Source of the DNA: Streptomyces sp. 3214.6
GTDB taxonomy: Bacteria > Actinomycetota > Actinomycetes > Streptomycetales > Streptomycetaceae
Assembly: GCF_900129855.1 (NCBI RefSeq)
Contig: NZ_LT670819.1
Coordinates: 7,874,001 to 7,938,000, forward strand
DNA length: 64,000 nucleotides
Direction: 5' to 3'
The position numbers and the translations under genes are program-made. The notes under the pieces were generated by a model. The model ran no database searches, had not been told where the DNA came from, and saw only the letters and a program-made list of their open reading frames with translations. Shown here in pieces: positions 41,019 to 50,469 of this stretch. Numbering within the stretch: position 1 is the stretch's first letter; each line of letters starts with the position of its first letter.

Positions 41019-42602
41019 GTGAACATGCGCAACCAGTGGCCGGTCCTGCCCATCGTGGCGGGGCTGGCCTCCAGCCTGTTGACCGGCTGCGGCACCCAGA
41101 GCGGGGGCACCGGAGGCGACACCTCCGCCGTGGTCCTGGGGATGTCCGACGACGTCCTCGCCACCGACCCCGCCTCCGGCTACGACCCCGGCTCCTGGCT
41201 GTTATTCAACAACGTCTTCCAGTCGCTGCTGAGCTTCCCCAAGGGCGGCACCGAACCCGAACCGGACGCGGCCGAGGAGTGCTCCTTCAGCGACACCAAG
41301 ACCCAGGTCTACACGTGCACCCTGAAGGACGGCCTGAAGTTCAGCAACGGCGACGCCCTCACCTCCGAGGACGTCAAGTTCTCCTTCGACCGCATGCTGA
41401 AGATCAACGACGACGCCGGCCCGGCCATCATGTTCCCCATGCTCGACACGATCGAGACGCCCGACGCCAAGACCGTCGTCTTCACACTGAAGGTCCCCGA
41501 CGCCACCTTCCCCAGCAAGATCGCCTCAGGCGCCGGCTCCATCGTCGACCACAAGGAATACGACGCCGACAGCCTGCGCAAGGACGGCGGCGCCGTCGGC
41601 TCCGGCCCCTACAAACTGGACTCCTTCGGCGAGGACCAAGCCGTCTTCTCCGTCAACGAGAACTACCGGGGCACCGCCGACGACGCCCAGAACACCGGCG
41701 TCACCCTGAAGTTCTTCAGCGGCGACCAGAAGGCCCTCAAAAAGGCCCTGCTCGCCGGCGACGTCGACATCGCCTACCGCGGCCTCACCGCCGCCGACAT
41801 CTCCGACATCGAGCAGAGCACCGACAACGCCGGCGCCGAGGTCGTCGAGGGCAGCAGCGCCGAGGTCCAGCACCTCGTCTTCAACACGGCCGACCCCGTC
41901 GCCGGGAAGCTCGGCGTCCGCCGCGCCATCGCCCACCTGATCGACCGCGAAGCCCTCATCAAGGACGTCTACCAGGGGACCGCCGACCCCCTCTACTCGA
42001 TCGTCCCGGCCGGCATCACGGGCCACAACACCGCCTTCTTCGACCGCTACGGCGCCCGCCCCTCCCCGGCCAAGGCCGCCGCCGCACTCGCCGACGAGGG
42101 CATCACCGGCAAGGTGAAACTCACCCTCTGGTCCACCCCGTCCCGCTACGGCCCCGCCACCGACCAGGAGCTCAAGGCCATCGCCGGCCAGCTCAACGCC
42201 AGCGGCCTGTTCGACGCCGACGTCAAGTCCGTCGCCTACGACCAGTACGAGAAGGACATCGCCGCCGGCAAGTACGGCGTCTACGTCAAGGGCTGGGTCC
42301 CCGACTACCCCGACGCCGACAACTTCACCTCGCCCTTCTTCGGCAAGGGCAACGTGCTCGGCAACAACTACACCAACGAAGCCATCACCGGCACCCTCAT
42401 CCCGCGCACCGCCGCCCAGAGCGACCGCACCGCCACCGGCACCGACTTCGCCGACATCCAGAACCTCGTCGCCGAACAACTGCCCGTCCTGCCCATCTGG
42501 CAGGCCAAGCAGTACGCCGTCGTCGGCGACCACGTCTACGGCCTCGAGAACTGCCTCGACGCCTCGACGGTGTTCCGCTTCTGGGAACTCAGCAAGGGCT
42601 GA
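41019..42602 (+). CDS. Second SBP_bac_5 lipoprotein, with a TTA codon
   Basis: A 527-residue paralogue of the preceding protein. The signal ends in LLTGC (Cys about 25). Shared landmarks are SGYDPGSWLLFNNVFQSLLSFPKGG, KDGLKFSNGDALTSEDVKFSFDRM and KGWVPDYPDADNFTSPFFGKGN. Codon 62 (41202-41204) is TTA, the rare leucine codon read by the bldA tRNA in Streptomyces, so its translation should depend on development. The first paralogue has no TTA at the aligned position. The start is GTG 41019, or ATG 41025 two codons later. No permease is nearby; it is presumably an additional binding protein for a shared peptide importer. Confidence 0.9.
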   Translation: MNMRNQWPVLPIVAGLASSLLTGCGTQSGGTGGDTSAVVLGMSDDVLATDPASGYDPGSWLLFNNVFQSLLSFPKGGTEPEPDAAEECSFSDTKTQVYTCTLKDGLKFSNGDALTSEDVKFSFDRMLKINDDAGPAIMFPMLDTIETPDAKTVVFTLKVPDATFPSKIASGAGSIVDHKEYDADSLRKDGGAVGSGPYKLDSFGEDQAVFSVNENYRGTADDAQNTGVTLKFFSGDQKALKKALLAGDVDIAYRGLTAADISDIEQSTDNAGAEVVEGSSAEVQHLVFNTADPVAGKLGVRRAIAHLIDREALIKDVYQGTADPLYSIVPAGITGHNTAFFDRYGARPSPAKAAAALADEGITGKVKLTLWSTPSRYGPATDQELKAIAGQLNASGLFDADVKSVAYDQYEKDIAAGKYGVYVKGWVPDYPDADNFTSPFFGKGNVLGNNYTNEAITGTLIPRTAAQSDRTATGTDFADIQNLVAEQLPVLPIWQAKQYAVVGDHVYGLENCLDASTVFRFWELSKG

Positions 42603-42637
42603 CAGCCCCTCAGCAAGAGCTGCCGGCCCAACGCGAA

Positions 42638-42668
42638 AGGGCGCCCCTCCTGCCCGGAGTGGCGCCCT
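42638..42668. terminator. Bidirectional terminator
   Basis: AGGGCGCC pairs with GGCGCCCT, with an inner CTCC/GGAG stem. It lies between the second lipoprotein gene and the convergent response regulator gene. Confidence 0.8.
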
Positions 42669-42698
42669 GCGTTCGAACCGGCTCGAACCCGCGGCCTC

Positions 42699-43370
42699 CT
42701 ACTGCGCGCCGGGACGCACCAGACCGCTCTCGTACGCGTACACCGCGGCCTGCACCCGGTCGCGCAGCCCCAGCTTCGTCAGCACATGACCCACATGCGT
42801 CTTCACCGTCGTCTCACTGACGAACAGATCGGCCGCGATCTCCGCGTTCGACAGCCCCCGCGCCACCAGCTTCAGCACCTCCACCTCACGATCGGTGAGC
42901 GTGTGCAGCGTGTCCGGCACCGGCTCCTCGCCCGACGGCAGATGCGTGGCGTACTTGTCCAGCAGCCGACGCGTGATACTCGGCGCCAGCATCGCCTCAC
43001 CGGCCGCCACCACCCGGATCGCCTGCACCAGTTCGATGGCGGGCGCGTCCTTCAGCAGAAACCCGCTCGCCCCGGCCCGCAGCGCCTCCACCACGTACTC
43101 ATCGAGATCGAACGTGGTCAGCACCAGCACCTTCGCCGGACCGTCCCGCCCCGGGCCGGTGATCTGCCGGGTCGCCTCCACCCCGTCCATCCGCGGCATC
43201 CGGATGTCCATCAGCACCACATCGGGCTGCAACGCCCGCACCTGGTCGAGAGCCTGCAGGCCGTCTCCGGCCTCGCCGACGACCGCGATGTCCTGCTCGG
43301 CCTCCAGAATCATCCGGAAGCCCGTGCGCAGCAGCGGCTGGTCATCGACCAGTAGGACGCGGATGGCCAC
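42699..43370 (-). CDS. NarL/LuxR-family response regulator (orphan)
   Basis: A 223-residue two-component response regulator. The receiver domain shows the acidic pocket in VLLVDDQPLLRTGF (Asp9-10 region), the phospho-acceptor Asp in VVLMDIRMPRMDGVEA (about residue 54), the Thr of VLVLTTFDLDEY and the Lys of GFLLKDAPAIEL. The DNA-binding domain is LuxR type (LTDREVEVLKLVARGLSNAEIAADLFVSETTVKTHV). The GTG at 43370 follows AAGGAG at 7 nt; longer in-frame starts lack a binding site. No sensor kinase gene is adjacent. Targets are unknown. Confidence 0.93.
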   Translation of the reverse strand: MAIRVLLVDDQPLLRTGFRMILEAEQDIAVVGEAGDGLQALDQVRALQPDVVLMDIRMPRMDGVEATRQITGPGRDGPAKVLVLTTFDLDEYVVEALRAGASGFLLKDAPAIELVQAIRVVAAGEAMLAPSITRRLLDKYATHLPSGEEPVPDTLHTLTDREVEVLKLVARGLSNAEIAADLFVSETTVKTHVGHVLTKLGLRDRVQAAVYAYESGLVRPGAQ

Positions 43371-43384
43371 GTAAGTCTCCTTCT

Positions 43385-44401
<1,017 letters not shown>

Positions 44402-44575
44402 ACGGCCCACCACTGACAGTCACCCAGCCCGCGCACCCACCGCGCCCCCAACAGCGGCGACGAGCGGGGAAACACGGGGGGTGCCGGGGCGGAACGCGTC
44501 CCGACCGCCGCATACCATCGGTCCCAGACCCTTCCGCCCGGCACGAGCGGGAGACGCTTCGATCGAGGGGAAACC

Positions 44576-46117
44576 GTGGTGGAAAGCGGCGGGAGCGGGC
44601 GGCCGCGGCCGGACAACGAACAGTCGGCCGAGCACCCCGCCACACCTGCGTCTCCGGCCACCGACCTCGCCCAGAACCCGGCCGCACCGCAGCCCGCGGC
44701 CACGGCGAAGCCGAGCGAGCCCGCCGCCGACGACGCGGACACCCCACAAGGAACCCCTCCCCCCGACGCCGAAAGCGGCAACGGCGGCACCGGTGACACC
44801 AGCGACACGAGTGACACCAGCGGCACCGGTGACACCAGCGGCACGCGAGGCACGGGTGGGAACAGAAACCCGGCCGAAGGCAAAGCCGACGAAGCCGAAG
44901 CCGAGACCGGACGGCCGACGCCCCCGACCCTCCCCAAAGGCCCCCCACCCCCACGCCCCCCGGAGCAGCCCCGCGGCGGCCTCCTCATGGGCCGCCCCTT
45001 CGGCGTCCCCGTCTACGTCGCCCCCAGCTGGTTCCTCGTAGCCGCCCTCATCACCTGGGTCTTCGGCGGCCAGCTCGACCGCGTCCTGCCCGAACTCGGC
45101 GCCGCCCGCTACCTCGTCTCCCTCTTCTTCGCCGTCGCCTTCTACGCCTCCGTACTCATCCACGAACTCGCCCACACCGTCGCGGCGCTCCGCTTCAAAC
45201 TCCCCGTCCGCCGCATCCAGCTCCAGTTCTTCGGCGGCGTCTCCGAGATCGAGAAGGAAGCCGAGACCCCCGGCCGCGAGTTCTGGCTGGCCTTCGTCGG
45301 CCCGCTCCTCTCCCTCGTCCTGTCCGGCCTCTTCTACCTCGCCATGCAGCCCGTCGAGCCCGGCACCGTCCCCGGCGTCCTCCTGGCCGGCCTGATGATC
45401 TCCAACCTCATCGTGGCGATCTTCAACCTCCTGCCCGGCCTCCCCCTCGACGGCGGCCGAATGCTCCGCGCCGTCGTCTGGAAGATCACCGGCAAGCCCA
45501 TGAGCGGCACCATCGCCGCCGCCTGGGTCGGCCGCGCCCTCGCCGTCTCCGTCCTCATCGGCCTGCCACTCCTCACCCAGTCCGGCGCCCTCGGCTCAAG
45601 CGCCGAGGACAGCGTCGGCATGGACACCGTCACCGACGCCCTCCTCGCCGCCATCCTCGCCGCCATCATCTGGACCGGCGCCGGCAACAGCCTGCGCATG
45701 GCCCGCCTGCGCGAACACCTCCCCGAACTGCGCGCCCGCACCCTCACCCGCCGCGCCGTCCCCGTCGAAACCAACACCCCCCTCTCCGAAGCCCTCCGCC
45801 GCGCCAACGACGCCGGCGCCCGCGCCCTCGTCGTCGTCGACGCCCACGGCGAACCCCTCTCCCTCGTCCGCGAGGCCGCCATCGTCGGCGTACCCGAACA
45901 CCGACGCCCCTGGGTCGCCGTCAGCGGCCTCGCCCAGGACCTCACCGACGGCATGCGCGTCTCCGCCGAACTCGCCGGCGAAGACCTCCTCGACGTCCTG
46001 CGCGCCACCCCCGCCACCGAATACCTCGTCGTCGAGGAGACCGGCGAGATCTTCGGCGTCCTGTCCGCCGCCGACGTCGAGCGCGCCTTCGTCAAAGCCA
46101 TGGCCAGACCGTCCTGA
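44576..46117 (+). CDS. M50 site-2-protease-type metalloprotease with CBS region
   Basis: A 513-residue intramembrane zinc protease. Residues 1-135 are a disordered, Pro/Thr/Ser/Asp-rich cytoplasmic region with a Thr-Ser-Asp repeat. Membrane helices begin at VYVAPSWFLVAALITWVF. The zinc motif is LIHELAHTVAALRF (HELAH 196-200), and the third ligand is in LLPGLPLDGGRMLRAVVW. CBS-like regulatory sequence follows (TPLSEALRRANDAGARALVVVD, LLDVLRATPATEYLVVEETGEIFGVLSAADVERAFVKAM). This matches the Rv2625c/SpoIVFB-CBS type. The GTG start is preceded by GAGGGG. It is upstream of trmI and in the same direction, as is common in actinobacterial proteasome regions. Confidence 0.92.
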   Translation: MVESGGSGRPRPDNEQSAEHPATPASPATDLAQNPAAPQPAATAKPSEPAADDADTPQGTPPPDAESGNGGTGDTSDTSDTSGTGDTSGTRGTGGNRNPAEGKADEAEAETGRPTPPTLPKGPPPPRPPEQPRGGLLMGRPFGVPVYVAPSWFLVAALITWVFGGQLDRVLPELGAARYLVSLFFAVAFYASVLIHELAHTVAALRFKLPVRRIQLQFFGGVSEIEKEAETPGREFWLAFVGPLLSLVLSGLFYLAMQPVEPGTVPGVLLAGLMISNLIVAIFNLLPGLPLDGGRMLRAVVWKITGKPMSGTIAAAWVGRALAVSVLIGLPLLTQSGALGSSAEDSVGMDTVTDALLAAILAAIIWTGAGNSLRMARLREHLPELRARTLTRRAVPVETNTPLSEALRRANDAGARALVVVDAHGEPLSLVREAAIVGVPEHRRPWVAVSGLAQDLTDGMRVSAELAGEDLLDVLRATPATEYLVVEETGEIFGVLSAADVERAFVKAMARPS

Positions 46118-46157
46118 CCGGACCCCCACCGTGGTCGGCGGCCCCGGCAAACCCCGG

Positions 46158-46163
46158 TAGGCT
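46158..46163 (+). promoter_or_regulatory. -10 box of the trmI promoter (candidate leaderless)
   Basis: TAGGCT, then 6 nt, then the ATG at 46170; this is the same hexamer and spacing as at mshC. There is no Shine-Dalgarno sequence. Confidence 0.55.
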
Positions 46164-46169
46164 GTTCAC

Positions 46170-47072
46170 ATGTCCGAACCGACCGGTGCCGCCCGCAGGC
46201 GCGGGCCCTTCAAGGTCGGGGACCAGGTTCAGCTGACCGACCCCAAGGGCCGCCACTACACGTTCACGCTCGAAGCCGGGAAGAACTTCCACACCCACAA
46301 GGGTTCCTTCCCGCACGACGAACTGATCGGCGCACCCGAGGGCAGCGTTGTCCGCACCACCGGGAACGTCGCCTACCTCGCGCTGCGCCCCCTGCTCCCC
46401 GACTACGTCCTGTCCATGCCCCGCGGCGCCGCCGTGGTCTACCCCAAGGACGCGGGGCAGATCCTCGCCTTCGCCGACATCTTCCCCGGCGCCCGCGTCG
46501 TCGAAGCCGGCGTCGGCTCCGGCTCGCTCAGCAGCTTCCTGCTGCGCGCCATCGGCGACCAGGGCATGCTGCACAGCTACGAGCGCCGCGAGGACTTCGC
46601 CGAGATCGCCCAGCAGAACGTCGAGCGGTACTTCGGCGGCCCCCACCCCGCCTGGCAGCTCACCGTCGGCGATCTCCAGGACAACCTGAGCGACACCGAC
46701 GTCGACCGCGTCATCCTCGACATGCTCGCCCCCTGGGAATGCCTCGAAGCCGTCTCCAAGGCACTCGTCCCCGGTGGCATCCTCTGCTGCTACGTCGCCA
46801 CCACCACCCAGCTCGCCCGGACCGTCGAGTCCATCCGCGAGATCGGCTCCTTCAACGAGCCGACCGCCTGGGAGACGATGATCCGCAACTGGCACATCGA
46901 AGGCCTCGCCGTCCGCCCCGACCACCGCATGATCGGCCACACCGGCTTCCTCCTCACCGCCCGTCGCCTCGCCGACGGCGTCGAGCCCCCCATGCGCCGC
47001 CGCCGCCCCGCCAAGGGCGCCTACGGCGAGGACTACGCTGGCCCCAACGCCGACGGAGGCACCGGCCGCTGA
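46170..47072 (+). CDS. trmI: tRNA (adenine(58)-N1)-methyltransferase
   Basis: A 300-residue TrmI that methylates A58 in the T-loop of tRNA. The N-terminal strand domain (FKVGDQVQLTDPKGRHYTFTL) precedes the Rossmann fold. The SAM-binding motif is VVEAGVGSGSLSSFLLRAIG (about residues 110-129), followed by SYERREDFAEIAQQNVERYF and the catalytic-site block VDRVILDMLAPWECLEAV. The C-terminus has an Arg-rich patch typical for tRNA contacts. In actinobacteria the gene commonly precedes arc. It appears to have its own leaderless promoter and ends at a long hairpin. Confidence 0.95.
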   Translation: MSEPTGAARRRGPFKVGDQVQLTDPKGRHYTFTLEAGKNFHTHKGSFPHDELIGAPEGSVVRTTGNVAYLALRPLLPDYVLSMPRGAAVVYPKDAGQILAFADIFPGARVVEAGVGSGSLSSFLLRAIGDQGMLHSYERREDFAEIAQQNVERYFGGPHPAWQLTVGDLQDNLSDTDVDRVILDMLAPWECLEAVSKALVPGGILCCYVATTTQLARTVESIREIGSFNEPTAWETMIRNWHIEGLAVRPDHRMIGHTGFLLTARRLADGVEPPMRRRRPAKGAYGEDYAGPNADGGTGR

Positions 47073-47098
47073 CCGGCCCCCGCACCACAGCCAAGGAC

Positions 47099-47152
47099 AA
47101 GGCGCCGTGACCGAGTTCCCGCACCACACCCGGAACTCGACCACGGCGCCTT
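47099..47152 (+). terminator. Two-part terminator hairpin after trmI
   Basis: AAGGCGCCGTG pairs with CACGGCGCCTT (11 bp), enclosing a second stem GAGTTCC/GGAACTC. Confidence 0.8.
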
Positions 47153-47290
47153 CCCGTTGACACCCGCCCCCGTCACCCCACCCCACGTCCGAAATCCCGC
47201 ACCCCGCCGTTCCCCCACCCTGTGACGTGTGGCACGATGCTGGCCAATCCCCCACCCCCACCGGCACAGCCATCGCAGGAGACACTCCTA

Positions 47291-47863
47291 GTGCAGCACT
47301 CCGCCGTCCCGGAACTGGCACACACCCACACCCGGCCCATCCACTGGGTCGCGACCGCCACCGCCCTCGCCGGCGTCATCGCGCTCTCCTCACTCCTGCA
47401 ACCCAAACCCGCGACCGCCGCCCAGGCCACCGCCCCCGACGCCAGACCCGCCACCACCACGGCCCCCGCCACCACCGGCGTCGACTTCCCCCTCGAATGC
47501 GGCCCCGTACAAGCCCTGGTGGTCAAGAAGGCCACCGGCGACCTCGACGGCGACGGCACCCCCGAAACCGTCGCAGTCGTCCACTGCGACGCCGCCATGG
47601 GCACCCCGCCCGACGGCGTCTACGTCCTCACCCACAGCACCGACCCCACCCACGCGCGCGTGGTCGCCACCCTCGTCGACCCCAAGGACCGCACCACCGT
47701 CACCAGCATCGCCATCACCGACGGAGCCGTCCTCGCCACCCTCCTCGGCTACTCCACGCCCGACGTACCCAGTTGCTGCCCCGACCTGAAGGACAGCGCC
47801 AAGTGGCAGTGGAAGGACAACACGTTCATCCGCTCGACACCCGCCGGTGCCCACAGCGTCTGA
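47291..47863 (+). CDS. Secreted or membrane-anchored protein with FG-GAP-like segment
   Basis: A 190-residue protein of unknown function. Residues about 20-45 form a hydrophobic segment (WVATATALAGVIALSSLL) ending before PATAA, which could be a signal peptide or an uncleaved anchor. The mature part has an Ala/Thr/Pro linker and then KATGDLDGDGTPETVAVVHC, an FG-GAP/calcium-loop-like sequence. Four cysteines (in LECGP, VVHCDA and SCCPDL) may form disulfides outside the cell. The GTG at 47291 has GGAG 9 nt upstream; an ATG or GTG further upstream is in frame but unsupported. Similar secreted proteins are found next to arc in Streptomyces. Confidence 0.7.
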   Translation: MQHSAVPELAHTHTRPIHWVATATALAGVIALSSLLQPKPATAAQATAPDARPATTTAPATTGVDFPLECGPVQALVVKKATGDLDGDGTPETVAVVHCDAAMGTPPDGVYVLTHSTDPTHARVVATLVDPKDRTTVTSIAITDGAVLATLLGYSTPDVPSCCPDLKDSAKWQWKDNTFIRSTPAGAHSV

Positions 47864-47920
47864 AACCGGCCACCGGCTCTGTGAGAAATCAGACAGACGT
47901 CACCCAACGCACCCGGCCAC

Positions 47921-48226
47921 TTACTCCGCGTCCGGACCGTAGACCTCGACCCTGTCCGAAACTCGCCGCACATGAATACAGTCACCCGGACACTCCCGCG
48001 CCGAGTCCACCACGTCCGTCAACAGCGGCAACGGCACCGGCGCCGCCGCCCCCTTGGCCTGCAGAAGCTCCTCGTCCGCGCCCTTGACATACGCCAGACC
48101 ATCGATGTCCAGCTCGAACACCTCAGGCGCATATTGAGCGCAGATCCCGTCACCGGTACAGAGATCCTGATCGATCCAAACCTCCAGTACCTCGCCGCCG
48201 ACACCGGCCTCCTGCTGCACGCCCAT
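47921..48226 (-). CDS. Ferredoxin
   Basis: A 101-residue ferredoxin of the 3Fe-4S/4Fe-4S type that serves cytochromes P450 and other enzymes in actinomycetes. The cluster ligands are in DLCTGDGICAQYAPEVFELD (C-x5-C) and ECPGDCIHV (C-x3-C), the pattern of a single cluster. It is transcribed divergently from arc, and no P450 or ferredoxin reductase is near. A ferredoxin at this position is typical of the Streptomyces Pup-proteasome locus. The ATG at 48226 starts with a non-conserved MGVQQEAGVGGEV; a later start at the first V or M is possible. Confidence 0.88.
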   Translation of the reverse strand: MGVQQEAGVGGEVLEVWIDQDLCTGDGICAQYAPEVFELDIDGLAYVKGADEELLQAKGAAAPVPLPLLTDVVDSARECPGDCIHVRRVSDRVEVYGPDAE

Positions 48227-48469
48227 GACTCCTGCCGTTTACTGTCGAGCCGCAAGGGAACGATGCAGGCTCTGACGGGTGTTGAACACTTCGACCCTAC
48301 CCTCGGCCGCTTTCCAATCATGTTCGGTGGGTATTCCCCTGGCGTGAGGGAGAGCGCAAGGGTGAAGATCGGACACACCCCGACAGTCTTTGTGATCTAG
48401 GGGTTTCAATCGACACCCACCCAGGTAGGGTCTGGAAGCGTCCAGCTCCCCTTGGAGGAGGTGAGGACC

Positions 48470-50236
48470 GTGGCAGCCCACGACGACGACATGAACCGCG
48501 GCATCCGCCCGGGACGAGGGTCCGACGACCCGTCCGGGCAGATTGCCTACCTTGAGCAGGAGATCGCCGTCCTGCGACGCAAGCTCGCCGACTCTCCGCG
48601 ACACACGAGGATTCTCGAAGAGCGGATCGTCGAGCTACAGACCAATCTGGCCGGCGTGTCCGCCCAGAACGAGCGACTCGCGAGCACACTCCGTGAGGCC
48701 CGCGACCAGATCGTGGCCCTCAAGGAAGAAGTCGACCGGCTCGCCCAGCCGCCCGCCGGCTTCGGCGTCTTCCTCACGGCGAACGAGGACGGCACGGCCG
48801 ACATCTTCACCGGAGGCCGCAAACTCCGCGTGAACGTCAGTCCCAGCGTCGAGCTCGACGAGCTCCGACGCGGCCAGGAAGTCATGCTCAACGAAGCGCT
48901 CAACGTGGTCGAAGCCATGGAGTACGAGCGCGTCGGGGACATCGTCACCCTCAAGGAGATCCTCGAGGACGGCGAACGAGCCCTGGTGCTCGGGCACACC
49001 GACGAGGAACGGGTGGTCAGGCTCGCCGAGCCGCTGCTGGACGTCACCATCCGCCCCGGCGACGCCCTCCTGCTCGAACCCCGCTCCGGCTACGTCTACG
49101 AGATCGTCCCCAAGAGCGAGGTCGAAGAACTCGTCCTCGAAGAGGTCCCCGACATCGGCTACGAGCAGATCGGCGGCCTCGGCGGACAGATCGAGATGAT
49201 CAGGGACGCCGTCGAGCTCCCCTACCTCTACCCCGACCTCTTCAAAGAGCACGAGCTGCGCCCACCCAAGGGCGTCCTGCTCTACGGACCCCCCGGATGC
49301 GGCAAGACACTCATCGCCAAGGCCGTCGCGAACTCGCTGGCCAAAAAGGTCGCCGAAGTCACCGGACAGGCCACCGGCAAGAGCTTCTTCCTCAACATCA
49401 AGGGCCCCGAGCTCCTCAACAAGTACGTCGGCGAAACCGAACGCCAGATCCGCCTCGTCTTCCAGCGCGCCAGGGAAAAGGCCTCCGAGGGCACCCCCGT
49501 CATCGTCTTCTTCGACGAAATGGAATCCCTCTTCCGCACCCGCGGCTCCGGCGTCAGCTCGGACGTGGAGAACACCATCGTCCCGCAGCTCCTCGCCGAG
49601 ATCGACGGCGTCGAAGGCCTGCAGAACGTGGTCGTCATCGGCGCCTCCAACCGCGAGGACATGATCGACCCCGCCATCCTGCGCCCCGGCCGCCTCGACG
49701 TGAAGATCAAGATCGAGCGCCCGGACGCCGAAGCCGCCAAGGACATCTTCCAGAAGTACCTCACCGAACGCCTCCCCCTGCACTCCGAGGACGTCGGCGA
49801 ACACGGCGGCGACAAGACCACCACCGTCCAGAGCATGATCCAGACGGCAGTGGAACACATGTACGCCGAATCCGAGGAAAACCGCTTCCTGGAAGTCACC
49901 TACGCCAACGGCGACAAGGAAGTCCTCTACTTCAAGGACTTCAACTCCGGCGCAATGATCGAAAACATCGTCGGCCGCGCCAAGAAAATGGCCATCAAGG
50001 ACTTCCTCGACCACAACCAGAAGGGCCTGCGCGTCTCCCACCTCCTCCAGGCATGCGTGGACGAGTTCAAGGAGAACGAGGACCTCCCCAACACCACCAA
50101 CCCCGACGACTGGGCCCGCATCTCCGGAAAGAAGGGCGAACGGATCGTCTACATCCGCACCCTCATCACCGGAAAGCAAGGCGCAGACACCGGACGCTCC
50201 ATCGACACGGTGGCAAACACCGGGCAGTACCTGTAA
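48470..50236 (+). CDS. arc: Proteasome-associated AAA ATPase (Arc/Mpa)
   Basis: A 588-residue AAA+ ring ATPase that recognises Pup and threads tagged proteins into the 20S proteasome. A coiled coil (about residues 25-90) binds Pup, and two OB-fold domains follow. The AAA domain has Walker A GPPGCGKT (273-280), Walker B VIVFFDEMES and the arginine-finger region DPAILRPGRLDVKIK. The C-terminal QYL is the proteasome-gate-opening motif. The GTG at 48470 was chosen because GAGG precedes it and the protein then begins MAAHDDDMNRGIRPGRGSDD. A -10 TAGGGT lies at 48426-48431. The unit ends in a classic terminator at 50235. Confidence 0.97.
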   Translation: MAAHDDDMNRGIRPGRGSDDPSGQIAYLEQEIAVLRRKLADSPRHTRILEERIVELQTNLAGVSAQNERLASTLREARDQIVALKEEVDRLAQPPAGFGVFLTANEDGTADIFTGGRKLRVNVSPSVELDELRRGQEVMLNEALNVVEAMEYERVGDIVTLKEILEDGERALVLGHTDEERVVRLAEPLLDVTIRPGDALLLEPRSGYVYEIVPKSEVEELVLEEVPDIGYEQIGGLGGQIEMIRDAVELPYLYPDLFKEHELRPPKGVLLYGPPGCGKTLIAKAVANSLAKKVAEVTGQATGKSFFLNIKGPELLNKYVGETERQIRLVFQRAREKASEGTPVIVFFDEMESLFRTRGSGVSSDVENTIVPQLLAEIDGVEGLQNVVVIGASNREDMIDPAILRPGRLDVKIKIERPDAEAAKDIFQKYLTERLPLHSEDVGEHGGDKTTTVQSMIQTAVEHMYAESEENRFLEVTYANGDKEVLYFKDFNSGAMIENIVGRAKKMAIKDFLDHNQKGLRVSHLLQACVDEFKENEDLPNTTNPDDWARISGKKGERIVYIRTLITGKQGADTGRSIDTVANTGQYL

Positions 50237-50288
50237 AAACAGGGCGGCTGCGGGTGCCCACCACGGGTACCCGCAGCCGACTGTTTTT
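50235..50288 (+). terminator. Rho-independent terminator after arc
   Basis: CGGCTGCGGGT pairs with ACCCGCAGCCG and the stem continues with AAAAACAG/CTGTTTTT. The U-tract is unusually good for this GC-rich genome. Confidence 0.92.
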
Positions 50289-50349
50289 CAGGCCACGGCT
50301 GGAGCAAGGCAATGACGCAAATGATCTCCCCACCAGCGCAGAGGCGTTC

Positions 50350-50355
50350 TAGGCT
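50350..50355 (+). promoter_or_regulatory. -10 box for dop
   Basis: TAGGCT, about 108 nt before the dop ATG, follows the arc terminator and is the best promoter candidate for the dop transcript. Confidence 0.4.
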
Positions 50356-50469
50356 CTTCCCTACCGACGAGTCGCGCAGTGCGGGGACGGGCACCGCACA
50401 CGCACCGGAGCACCACCGGTATCTGAGCGGCGCCCACGACCGAGGGTGCCGCCGGGCAAGGAGGGCCGC

